From positions 13,992,749 through 14,056,748 of the forward strand of contig ML677351.1 in assembly GCA_007922305.1 (NCBI GenBank): a stretch of 64,000 nt of DNA, written 5' to 3'. The notes under the pieces are model-generated. The model ran no database searches. It was not told the origin of the DNA and worked only from the letters and a program-made list of their open reading frames with translations. The DNA comes from Dermatemys mawii (taxonomy: Eukaryota; Chordata; Testudines; Dermatemydidae). Within the stretch, counting starts at the first letter, position 1. Each line of letters begins with the position of its first letter. Shown here one piece after another: positions 1-9,565 of the stretch. A program made the translations under genes and the position numbers.

Positions 1-101
1 TAGATCTTTGATTGATATCCCAAAATACTGAAGCAACCTGGTTACATTGTGAGCTCCCTGAAGAAAACACCACCCATAACCAAGAGTGATCAGCTCCTAT
101 T

Positions 102-295
102 GTCTAGCCCAGGGGCCCCCAAACTTTTCAGGCTTTCCGCGGTGGCATTTTGGTGGGACAAAAATAGCCCGCGTGAGAGTTCAGCGGTCTCCCGCACGGG
201 ATCAGCGGCGGCGCCGGGGTCTCGTGCACCCTCTGGGGTGGGCTCATGCACCCCGGGGGTGCATGCACCCCAGTCTGAAGACCATTGGTCTAGCC
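102..295. mobile_element. Short hAT-type MITE (178 bp) with perfect 8-bp TSD
   Basis: The element proper is 110-287. It is flanked by an identical 8-bp duplication, GTCTAGCC, at 102-109 and 288-295. The left end CAGGGGCCCCCAAACTTT pairs imperfectly with the inverted right end CAATGGTCTTCAGACTG. An 8-bp duplication with CA...TG ends is the hAT signature. The interior is CpG-rich and has no transposase, so it must have been moved by a protein made elsewhere. Confidence 0.85.
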
Positions 296-1033
296 TAAAG
301 AAAACCCTTGAATCCCCAGTTTACCTATAAATAAATCTATTGTTCTCCCTTGAACCTTTGTATGTTCTCTACTAAAACCCCTACCTGTGCCCAAGTCAGG
401 GTTCTGATGCTTTGACCCAAACTCTACATCAATTCCACTGGGACTCCATCATCACCTAACTGATCGTGCTGGGGGCTCTGCCTGTCTCCATCACTCAGGA
501 CCCTGAGCTGATACCATCGCCTGGGAAACCCGACCAGTTCACACTGCATGGAGTGGTGAGACCCCCTTCTCTCTCTGTTTTCCTTTCTGCCTCAGGTATT
601 ACCCTTTATTAATGGATGTTATGTTGGTTTAGGCTCTCTTTGTATGATTATTATTATTAGTCAATAAATAACCAACTTAACCATAAGGGTTGTTTCTCTC
701 TCACTCTCTGAATTTTAGTCATTTGTGTCTGTAGCTTCCCCCATTCATTCTTCAGCAACGCTTCTTTTACCTAAGCTAAGATTGCTGTAGTGCCCAAAAA
801 TACTGTGAGGTTTGCTCATCAAGCTGGTTACTCTGAAAGTGGGATAGGGCCATGTTAAGCTTAAGGACACATGGGGTGGGACAGTTGGGAGTCCTGCTCA
901 ACTCAGCCCATTGAGACCAACAGCACATAAGGGTACCAGCTTGAAAGTGCTTTTTAACCCAGCTCACTGAGCACAGGGACATATAAGGGGATCAGCTGAA
1001 GAGTGCTGATTGACACAGTCCGCTCAGACTTGC
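296..1033. other. No gene seen; possible old LTR-type sequence
   Basis: There is no convincing coding frame. AATAAA-like words and the style of the sequence around 400-560 resemble LTR-retroelement DNA in reptile genomes, but I see no clear ends or target duplication. I leave it unclassified. Confidence 0.3.
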
Positions 1034-1056
1034 TGTGTGTGTGTGTGTGCGCGCGC
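1034..1056. repeat. (GT)n/(GC)n microsatellite
   Basis: A GT dinucleotide run passes into GC. It lies 16 bases left of the hAT-type element that begins at 1073. Confidence 0.9.
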
Positions 1057-1072
1057 TCATGTTCATCTAGTT

Positions 1073-1382
1073 CACTGGTTCTCAAACTGGGGATCGCGAC
1101 CCCCTCGGGGGGTCACGGGCCGATTCCAGAGGGGTTGCGAGCTGTCGACGCCTTCAGCAGCATTTCGGCGGAAGCTCCAAACCTGCGAGTCCACTGAAAA
1201 ACTGCCGAAGTGCAAGCTTCCGCTATCAGCGGCATTTCAGCAGACACAAAGACAAATGTTGCGTGTCCGCCGAAATGCCGCTGAAACCAGCAGAGTTGAA
1301 TTCAAAGGCATTTTGGCGGACATACCCAGGGCACAGCAGAGAAAAAAGGGGGTCACCAAACCAACAAATTTGAGAACGACTG
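1073..1382. mobile_element. hAT-type MITE (310 bp)
   Basis: The left end CACTGGTTCTCAAACTGGGG and the inverted right end CAGTCGTTCTCAAATTTG form terminal inverted repeats of the hAT 'CAGTGGTTCTCAA' type. Flanking 8-mers ATCTAGTT and ATATACAT agree at 5 of 8 positions, as expected of an old duplication. The interior is CpG-rich (1090-1330) and contains no transposase. Confidence 0.75.
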
Positions 1383-3205
1383 ATATACATGAACATGAAG
1401 ATGAACCTCTTCAGAGTTGTCTCCTTTTCTACTACTGATTTTGCAGTCCCTGTTTAGAAGGTAAGAGCCGCTGTGTGGTTTGGAACGTGTTCAGTCTGAT
1501 CCACTTGGTGCCAGTTCAATTCTAGGCATAGAAATTGCAATGTTAGGGTGGCAGAATCTGATTTCCTGCCAAGGACTTTGTCCCTTAGAATCACTGGGGT
1601 TTGTCCTTTTTGATTTCCCTTTTCCTCCCTCCTTTCTCTATTTCCTGTTACTTCTTTTTTCCCCGCTTCCATCCCTCCACCAAAGAGGTATGTGTATATG
1701 TCTGGGGAGTAGGGGTGTTTTCATTGTGGGAGGCCCTCACAAAGAGGTGGGGCTAGAATAGTTCTGTGAGAGTGATCCCCTCCGGTGGTGACCTGGGCTA
1801 TCCTTTGGGAAATTGATGGGACCCCTCAGTGCCCATCAGAATCTACATGCTGATTGCCAAGCAGGGGGCTATTGACAGGAAGGACTCTGGTCCTTTTGTT
1901 CTCTTTGTACACCTTGCATGTAAGTCATAACCAATCAGGTATTTGATTAATATTGCTGCTTCTCTCCAATAAGTGTCTCTGAACTGTTGATGATTCTAAT
2001 GTTCTAGTTTTTCTAAAATACTTGCTGAATAATGACTAGGAACAATTGTTGGTCTGTAGCTCATTTGAGAGCACTTCATTCTGATCAGTCAGTGTATCCA
2101 AAAAGGCTGGCTGGGGGCAGGACATCAGTCTTGCACAGGAGGGGTGGATGTGGCAGTGACATCACAAAGGCCTTTTGCAGGACCTCAGCCTATTGGGCAA
2201 AGGTGTTTAGGAGATGGTGACCTCACAGAGAGACCCTGACATCAGCCAGGCAGGACAGAGTGCAGGTCAGGGGCAGCCTCAGAGACCCCTGTAGCTTTGC
2301 TGCAGAAAGTCTCCTTCTCGAGGTCTCTTCTTGAGGACTGAGTGAAAATTAGGATTCATATAGTTCTAGGGGTGGAGGAACCCAGCTCTGGGGAACAAAG
2401 GTGCTGCAGGATAGCTCCACTGGGAGGGGACTTGCAGAAGGAAGGAGTAGAACTCCATATGAACACACAAGTGAGATAAGCAACACATTAACAGAATTAC
2501 ATCACCCTCCCTCCAGAAGAGTAACCCGAATAAATGAGCATACCCCAAAGTAACAGATACATCTGGTAACGGTCCATCCCAGCAGTTCTCATTAGCAAAT
2601 GGCTATCTCAGTGACCCTACCCCTCAATACCAGTCACTGTATTCAATCACAGTATGTTAGCTGGATATATTCCTATTATAAGTGATCAGCAGTGATATAG
2701 TTAGTGTTGGTCATCTTTAAGCTTCAGAGTTAACACCCAAATGAGAAGAAGAAACAAGACACTTATCTCAACAATTTCGGGTTGTCTGAAAATCCAGGAA
2801 GAGTGCTGGACTGGTTCAAGTTTGCCACAGATTTGGCAGATATTCTTTGCCAACATATGGGCCAGAAACATTTTTAAAACAAGAATTTAGATTCTGCTAA
2901 ACAATTCCTCTTTAGACTAAGACAAATGCCACAGCTCAAGGATACACTGGTTATCATAAAGGATAATATGTTAGTACAAACTACTGAACAGGCATATGTC
3001 GTAGGAACCGCAGCTGATGACAGCTCCCTCTTCTGCAGCATTCAGTCCAAAGCATGCAGAATGTATGAGAAAGCATTATGGCTCCAACGTGTTCAAAGAG
3101 TCCCCATGGTCACATCATATCAAGGAAAAAAAAGGCACGATGCTATATTCCCGTAGCTTGAGCCAAGGATGGAATGTACACCGACTCGGCTTTAGGCCCA
3201 TTACT
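1383..3205. other. No gene seen
   Basis: Mixed-composition sequence with frequent stops on both strands. Pyrimidine-rich at 1600-1680. Parts near 1790-1990 and 2160-2400 read like old retroelement DNA, but no boundaries or protein motifs can be supported. Confidence 0.4.
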
Positions 3206-3809
3206 TTGCTGACCATAGGCTCCAACTTCTCCTGGCACCGGTAGGTGTTCGCTCCCCCTGCCCTGACTCCACCCTGCCCCAACTCCTTCCCCAGAGTCCC
3301 CTCCCCAACCCCACCCCCTCCCTGCCCCATTGGACTCCTTCCCCAAATCTCCACCCCAGGCCTGCCCTTTCTCCACCTCCTTCCCTGAGCACGCCACATT
3401 CCCACTCTTCCCCTCTCCGTGACACTGTTTGTTACACCGTGAAACAGCTGTTTTGCAGCAGCAAGAGATGGGAAGAGACACAGGGAAGGTGTACTCAGGG
3501 GAGGAGGTGGAGGTGAGCTGGGGCGGGAAGCTGCCGGTGGGTGCAGAGCACACACCAGTTTTACCCTGTGAGTGCCCCCAAGGCAAGCGGAAGAAAGGCC
3601 GTCCAAGAAACACCTAGCGACGTGACCTTGAGGCAGACATCACGAAGATGGGATACATCTGGAGTCAACTTGAAAGAATGGCCCAGGACAGAATCCTCTG
3701 GCAGTCTATTGTTGGCGGCCCATACCCTGAGAGGGGTGGAGGGCATAATGATGAATGAGGAGTGCCCCACCCCTGGAGCACCCATGGAGTTGGCGCCTAT
3801 GCTGCTGAC
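3206..3809. mobile_element. hAT-like element interrupted by a LINE tail
   Basis: The ends CATAGGCTCCAACTTC (3214) and, inverted, CATAGGCGCCAACTCC (ending 3801) match at 14 of 16 bases. The flanks TTGCTGAC (3206-3213) and CTGCTGAC (3802-3809) match at 7 of 8, giving a hAT-sized duplication. The left interior (3223-3420) is C-rich low-complexity sequence. A LINE 3' tail has inserted near 3579-3760, so the element was present first. No transposase remains. Confidence 0.75.
3582..3758 (+). pseudogene. LINE ORF2 C-terminal tail, dead copy
   Basis: This frame reads as the extreme C-terminus of a non-LTR retrotransposon polyprotein. A basic GKRKKGRPRNT segment is followed by RRDLEADI, a GYIWSQLERMAQDR motif, and a terminal WQSIVGG...HNDE stop. 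Such tails (a basic GRP-x-x-TWRR stretch, then W-x-x-LE-x-x-AQDR-x-x-W) are typical of vertebrate LINE proteins. An in-frame TAG sits where the family normally has tryptophan after the basic stretch, so the copy is dead. It is 5'-truncated and flanked by AGTGCCCC on both sides (3571-3578 and 3761-3768), consistent with target-primed insertion. The LINE clade (RTE- or L2-like) is not certain. Confidence 0.75.
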
Positions 3810-4745
3810 TGATCTTTTGAGACTGGAAAGGTTAGCAGAAGCTAGCTTGTCTGAGAGTTAAAACCCTGCCAGCCAAGGCAGCTGCATTCTCCAATGGATG
3901 GTCTCAAGGAGGGTTGCCAGCATTAGGTTCTTATTACAAGGGATGTCCCTCATCGCTGAACAACAAGATTGGGAAATGCCAATTGCTGCAAAATGCAGAA
4001 ACAAATGCCCCTGGTGGATGTTGGTGAGAACTGTTTGTTAATTATTATTATTTATTGATAACAATATTTTTAAGGCTTATAATTTGGCCAAACTGGGGCA
4101 TATTTCAGCAAAGGCAAAAGGCACATTCTTGACATAAAGGCAACTTCTGGGCCAAATTTCAAGCCTTTGCTCCAAAGCATGAAGATTCTTTTTAATATGA
4201 GCAAAATAATCTTTTCAGAAAAAACTATTTTTGCTGAAACTGTCAAAAATAAAAAAAACCCAAACAAACAAAAACGATTCAGCCTGATGCCGACACCCAG
4301 CATGGAAAATTTCAGCCTGAATGGTTAAAATGGGGTAACATTATAAGTAAACTTGGAAGGATTCAATTTTTATCAATAAAATAAATTTCTCTGTACACAG
4401 CCAAACCAACAAAAAGAATATTTCCATCTATAATTACTGAAAATACAGATAAGCAAAGAAAGAAAAATGCTGCTTGAAAACTTATTACAGTTTGACTTGA
4501 GGATATTTACTTTTTATATTTTGACATGACATTGATTGTTTGTGTTTTAATAGTTATAAAGCCTTACCTCCGAATCTCAACATTTACTGTCATTAAATAT
4601 TAACCCTCCTCTTCATAACTTCCCACAACTATGAATATTTAAATTGATACAAGTCTAAAGAAATGCTTAAAGTGTAGATATTAGCTGTCAAAATTATGAA
4701 AAGATGAAAAATCAAATTCCGCCAAGCCTAGTTATCAACAACTAA
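3810..4745. other. No gene seen
   Basis: AT-rich unique-looking sequence with A- and T-runs near 4200-4270. No coding or repeat structure can be supported. Confidence 0.5.
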
Positions 4746-4749
4746 AACA

Positions 4750-5345
4750 TAGAATCATAGGGCTAGAAGAGACTTCAAGAGTCATCTAGTCCAGCAGCTG
4801 TCAACCTTTCCAGACTACGGTATTTCTGACTTGTCTTGCATACCCCCAAGTTTCACCTCACTTAAAAACTCCTTGCTTACAAAATCAAACAAAAATACGA
4901 TCGTGTAACAGCACACTGTTACTGAAAAATTACTCACTCTCTCATTTTTACCATATAATTATAAAATAAATAAATTGGAATATAAGTATTGTACTTACAT
5001 TTCAGTGTACAGTATATAGAGCTGTATGGACAAGCCATTGTCAGTATGAAATTTTAGTTTGCACTGACTTTGCTAATGCTTTTTATGTAGCCTGTTGTAA
5101 AACTAAGCAAATATCTAGATGAGTTGATGTTCCCCCAGCTGAAAGAACTCTGTGTACCCCCAAGGGTACACATACCCCTGGTTGAGAACCACTGATCTAG
5201 TCTAATCCCCTGCCAAGATGCAGCAATTGTTGTGTCTAAACCATCCAAAAAGATGGATATCCAGCCTCCTTTTGAAAACCTCCAGTGAAGGAGCTTCCAC
5301 AGCCTCTGGAGGCAAACTGTTCCAAATATGATCTTACACTGGAAA
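4750..5345 (+). mobile_element. CR1-type LINE 3' fragment split by a MITE
   Basis: The words at 4750-4791 (AGAATCATAGGGCTAGAAG...CATCTAGTC) and at 5203-5330 (ending CTCCAGTGAAGGAGCTTCC, then CACAGCCTC) are typical of the CR1 3' region common in birds and turtles. The two halves are contiguous once the 403-bp MITE at 4792-5194 and one copy of its target duplication are removed. Confidence 0.7.
4784..5202 (+). mobile_element. 400-bp hAT MITE, family A copy 1, perfect TSD
   Basis: The element at 4792-5194 (403 bp) has an identical 8-bp duplication ATCTAGTC at 4784-4791 and 5195-5202. The right terminus is the canonical GGTTGAGAACCACTG and the left is a mutated CAGCAGCTGTCAACC. The interior is AT-rich with no open frame. 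Two further copies lie at 8957-9353 (inverted) and 32059-32456. All have hAT-sized duplications and similar length, so this is one non-autonomous family. Confidence 0.92.
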
Positions 5346-5559
5346 GTGACAAAGAGTCCTCTGGCACCTTATAGACTAACAGACATATTGGAGCATAAGC
5401 TTTCCTGGGTGAATACCCACTTCATCAGATGCATGATAACAAAGTGGGTATTCACTCACAAAAGCTTATGCTCCAATACGTCTGTTAGTCTATAAGGTAC
5501 CATAGGACTCTATCGCTTTTGCAGATCCAGACTAACATGGCTACCTCTGATACTGGAAA
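5338..5559. mobile_element. Fold-back (palindromic) MITE-like element
   Basis: The two arms are inverted copies of each other. The left arm runs from GACAAAGAGTCC through AAGCTTTCCTGGGTGAATACC, and the right arm from GGTATTCACTCACAAAAGC through CTATAAGGTACC. They are joined by a short spacer near 5436-5444. The right end carries ACATGGCTACCTCTGAT; the matching left terminus is missing. ACTGGAAA occurs at 5338-5345 and 5552-5559 and may be a duplication. Related copies sit at 7617-7749 and 57681-57882. Confidence 0.8.
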
Positions 5560-6240
5560 ATGTTTGGCAACCTGAACTACAGACATTGCTAGCAGCTCTG
5601 CACATAAACAGCTGTGTTGTTTGTCCCTTTGATATTCTTAGAGTCCCTTAGAATTCAATCTAACTAGTTCCTCAGATATTATTCCTGATACTAAACTACA
5701 CTAGTCAATTAATTCCAAAACCCATCTTTAGATCCATTTTAAAAGTAGATTACAATATTGGCCAATTTTCAGTCCTCTACTTTAGTATTGTTTTTGTTAG
5801 TAGCTCAGTTCATTCTTCAGTTCTTTTATGGCACCCACATAAATACCATCAATTCCACTGAAATTTTGACTTGTTTCATCACTTTTCATACTTCTCTGTG
5901 ATAGTATTTCACCTTCACTACCTGAAAATAAGAAACTCCCTGATAGTTATTTTCTCATCATCCTCTTTGGTAAAGCATGATGCAGTCTCCTTATAATCTC
6001 AGATTGCCCCTTCTATATCCTAGTGATATTATGAACCCACTGAACCGCCCACAAATTTCCCATTTCAAATGAAACATAAAAGTTATATTTGGCTTTGCTT
6101 TTTCAAATTTCCTCTTGGCACTTATATAGCTCTGTGTTGCTCTCCACAGGCAGAACTACCAGTGATTTCAGTGGCACTTATCCCTAGGAAAGTGCTTTGG
6201 ATCAGGTTCTTAATCACCAGTTAACTGTCAACAATTATTC
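5560..6240. other. No gene seen
   Basis: AT-rich sequence without long frames, repeats or motifs that I can support. Confidence 0.5.
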
Positions 6241-6410
6241 AGGGGGGCAAGGTGGGAGAGGTAATATCTTCTATTGGACCAGCTTCTGTTGCTGAGAAAG
6301 ACAAGCTTCCGAATTTACACAACTCATCTTAAGCTTGAAAGCTTCTCTCTCACCAACAGAAGCTACCTCGCCACCTCATCTCTCTAATATTGTGGGACCA
6401 ACTCCGTTAC
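6241..6410. repeat. Inverted-repeat element
   Basis: The segment around 6271-6313 (AGCTTCTGTTGCTGAGAAAG and on) is inverted at 6329-6365 (AAGCTTGAAAGCTTCTCTCT and on). This leaves a hairpin with a short loop. The same sequence style accompanies the ends of Penelope-like elements in turtles, which would fit the relic at 7950-9560, but that link is inference. Confidence 0.55.
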
Positions 6411-6475
6411 AACACTGCATAGAACAATTATTTTGTTCTATTAACATTGCTTACATTGCATCTCCATCTGTTCAG

Positions 6476-6706
6476 CTGCTTACAGCTCCCACTGGCCACA
6501 ATTCGCCATTCCCGGCCAATGGGAGCTGTAGGAAGCAGCATGGGGCAGGCCACCGCTTCCTACAGCTCCCATTGGCCAGGAATGGCGAACCACGGACAGT
6601 GGGAGCTGTGAGCAGCCGAACCTACAGCCACTCGGGTAAACAAAACATCTTGCGGCAGCAAGAGGCTTATCATGGCCAAGCCACGGAACAAGTTTGGGAA
6701 CCCCTG
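6476..6706. mobile_element. GC-rich hAT-type fragment with self-complementary core
   Basis: The core contains AGCTCCCACTGGCC, AGCTCCCATTGGCC and their inversions, so it can fold back. It closely resembles the core of the complete element at 19660-19998. The right terminus (GTTTGGGAACCCCTG, ending 6706) is different, being closer to the 110-287 element. The left terminus was not found. Confidence 0.6.
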
Positions 6707-7216
6707 CTCTACAGTATGTCTTAATCAGCCTCCATGACAACTGTACTGTATTGATTCTAATTTACTAACTTCCTCCTTCAGGCTCCAACTACCTCTTTTT
6801 TTAAAAAAATCCCCTTCTTGAAGTTTAGTGACATTGCCCCACCTCTTCAACAAATCTTCTTTAAGGATATTAAACAATTATAGCACCACAGTAGTGACTC
6901 CATAGTTAAGGTTGTGAGACAATTTCCATTATAAGCCCACCTTTTGAAACCTCATCTAACTCTGAAGAAGAAAAAAAAAGCTCTCTCCCATTTGCTGTGT
7001 CCTTTGCTTACTCAGACCAGAAATCTTTAATTAAAAAAACTGAAGTCCAAATTGAATTAGATAAGCCAGTTTTGAGATACGGAACTTCAAAAATTTAGTA
7101 GTTTTTCATGTTTTAAATGCCTTAAGTTTTATCTGTTAAGATTTAGAAAAGAAAGTCATGTATCCAAGGCTTTAGGTGCCCTCACATAGGATTTTCTACA
7201 TAATCTTAAAAGTGTT
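6707..7216. other. No gene seen
   Basis: AT-rich sequence up to the assembly gap. Nothing recognisable. Confidence 0.5.
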
Positions 7217-7616
7217 NNNNNNNNNNNNNNNNNNNNNNNNNNNNNNNNNNNNNNNNNNNNNNNNNNNNNNNNNNNNNNNNNNNNNNNNNNNNNNNNNNNN
7301 NNNNNNNNNNNNNNNNNNNNNNNNNNNNNNNNNNNNNNNNNNNNNNNNNNNNNNNNNNNNNNNNNNNNNNNNNNNNNNNNNNNNNNNNNNNNNNNNNNNN
7401 NNNNNNNNNNNNNNNNNNNNNNNNNNNNNNNNNNNNNNNNNNNNNNNNNNNNNNNNNNNNNNNNNNNNNNNNNNNNNNNNNNNNNNNNNNNNNNNNNNNN
7501 NNNNNNNNNNNNNNNNNNNNNNNNNNNNNNNNNNNNNNNNNNNNNNNNNNNNNNNNNNNNNNNNNNNNNNNNNNNNNNNNNNNNNNNNNNNNNNNNNNNN
7601 NNNNNNNNNNNNNNNN
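7217..7616. other. Assembly gap (400 N)
   Basis: A run of exactly 400 unknown bases. The sequence resumes at 7617, immediately inside the right arm of a palindromic element. The unassembled part therefore probably contains the left arm. Confidence 0.99.
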
Positions 7617-7749
7617 GTTGGATCCGACGAAGTGGGTATTAGCCCACGAAAGCTTATGCTCTAAAAAAATTTTTGTTAGTCTTTAAGGTGCCACAGGACT
7701 CTTTGTCACTTCTGCAATTCCAGACTAACACGGCTACCCCTCTGATTCT
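7617..7749. mobile_element. Right arm of fold-back element, next to gap
   Basis: Reads GAAGTGGGTATTAGCCCACG, then AAGCTTATGCTC, GTCTTTAAGGTGCCACAGG, and the terminus ACACGGCTACCCCTCTGATT. This matches the right arms at 5445-5551 and 57812-57880. Its inner end abuts the gap. The full-length terminus here serves as the reference for the 27-bp inversion seen at 57681-57882. Confidence 0.85.
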
Positions 7750-7946
7750 AGAAACTAATAGTTTCTTTTATTCTTTTGACCTCAATGTAATCTGATGCAT
7801 CAGGACTTTACAGTTGGCAGGTTGCTTTTAGAGTTATTCTCTGCAAATATATGAACCTCAAGAGGTGTCTGAAAACTTGGAACTTTCGGACTGAACTAAC
7901 TTGTTAGTGAATACCAATATGGTTGGGAAACCAGATACTTTGTGCT
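7750..7946. other. No gene seen
   Basis: Short AT-rich spacer between the fold-back element and the Penelope-like relic. Confidence 0.4.
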
Positions 7947-9565
7947 CTAAAGAACAAAAAAAGAAAAAGATGTACACCTATCAATGTCCTGACCAATTCG
8001 CTTATCCCTTTCCCCCAAACATTTGTCAGTCTGTCTTTTTATAAGTGAGACAAGATGGATGAGGTAACAACATGTTGCAAGAGACCATTCAAGGTGAAGT
8101 AGGCAGTTAACACCTCTACAGTCAGAGGACAAAGGAGGGTTGGTGGATTACAGACTGCTGTAATGTGCTATAGAGCCACTGTGTTTATTAAGACCATGAT
8201 TTTTAGTGTCTAGCAGAGTTATGAATTTAAGATCCTAGGCTCATCTTTTGAAGGCATTGTACAGGCCGGGGACTGAGAGGTCAGATATGGAATGATCATT
8301 TTGTGAAAAGTGTTTGCCCACAGGAAAGATGGTGCTTGTCTCTTAGCATTTTTCTGTGTGAGTTCATTTGAAAGCATAGTGATTGTCTCATTTTACACAC
8401 ACGGTTGTTACTGGGGTATTTAGTGAACCAGATGAGGCATGCCACATACTTCGACAGCATGTGTAGGACCCATGGATCTTGAAAGGTGTATTGTGGATGG
8501 TACTGATCGTGGTAGCAGCAGAGAAATGCCTGTAGACTCTGCATCTGTTCCTGTGGCCAGGGCTGCAGCTTCTCGAGTTCGTGGGTCCTGATCTGTGGGG
8601 AGCTTGCTTCTGATGATGAGCTTGGTGAGGTTGGGATATTATTTGAAGGCCAGAAGAGAGGAATTTGGGACAGATTTCTTACTGGGTGGGGTCTCCATCA
8701 AGTCTGAGTTGTAAATGTTTAAGGATACCCCACATAGGTTGCAGGGTGAGGCAGTAGGAGACAAGCAGGGTGCGCAGTGGGAAGGGACTTTATTTCTGTA
8801 TAGAAGCAGGTTTTCTCAGGGTATCTGGGTCACCCATTCCATGATGTAAGCTACTTCTCCAGCGGAGCACCCTTTTTCAGTGAGGTAGTTTTAAGTGCAG
8901 ATTCCAGACTCTCTCTTCAGAACATATTTATGGTATGCGAGTGCCTAGGCGTAGATCAGTGGTTCTCAACCAGAGGGGCATGCACCGCTGGGAGTATGTA
9001 GACTTCTTCCAGGGGCTACATCAACTCATCGAGATATTTGCCTAGTTTTATAACAGGCTACATAGAAAGCACTAACAAAGTCAGTACAAACTAAAACTTC
9101 AGAGCAGTATAAACAACTCATTGTCTGTATATACAATGTATGCTGAAATGTAAGTACAATATTTATATTCCAAATGATTTATTTTATAATTATGTGGTAA
9201 AAAATGAGAAAGTAAGCATTTCTCAGTAAGAGTATGCTGTGACAATTTGTATTTTCACGTCTGAAATAAGTAAGTAGTTTTTAAGTGAAGCGAAACTTGG
9301 GGGCACGCAACACAGATCAGACTCCTAAAAGTGGTACAAGTAGAGGATCACTGCCACAGATAACATTTCTTACAATGTCAGGAGTGGGTTACTGGACCTG
9401 TGAAAGTAACTGTGGAGATCGGTGGGTTTCCTATATATAGTTGTCTGTAGAGCTTCAATGTTGAAGCTAATTATGATGCCCAAGTTGATCTTGGTGTGTC
9501 TTTTTATAACTTCAGAACTGTGTCACGTGTAGTGGCGAAAGGCCTGGTACTCTTGGAGCGCTAAT
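7947..9565 (-). pseudogene. Penelope-like retroelement relic with GIY-YIG remnant
   Basis: Read on the minus strand, this is a decayed C-terminal part of a Penelope-like element. The best coding stretch (8296-8470) contains CLIWFTKYPSNNRV followed by QSL...QMNSHRKM. That corresponds to the family's GIY-YIG endonuclease pattern (YLIxC..C...YVGET..L..R...H), but the YVG core and the cysteines are mutated. Further coding-like DNA extends toward 9560 (linker and end of the reverse transcriptase) and is broken by stops. Penelope-like elements use their own reverse transcriptase with this nuclease for insertion. The copy is split at 8956/9354 by a hAT MITE and is non-functional. The assignment rests on family knowledge and the GIY-YIG match. 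Confidence 0.75.
8949..9361 (-). mobile_element. 400-bp hAT MITE, family A copy 2
   Basis: The element at 8957-9353 (397 bp) is in inverted orientation. It begins CAGTGGTTCTCAACCAGAGG and ends near GATCACTG. The flanks GCGTAGAT and CCACAGAT agree at 5 of 8, with transitions accounting for two of the differences. It lies inside the Penelope-like relic, which continues on both sides, so the MITE is the younger insertion. Confidence 0.88.

Noticed and set aside
3115..3613. Minus-strand open frames of 156-163 codons
   Set aside because: They cover the C-rich interior of the hAT-like element at 3214-3801; low-complexity Gly/Arg/Pro readings without domains.
7176..7664. Apparent 162-residue protein
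   Set aside because: Almost all of it is the run of unknown bases; there is no sequence evidence.
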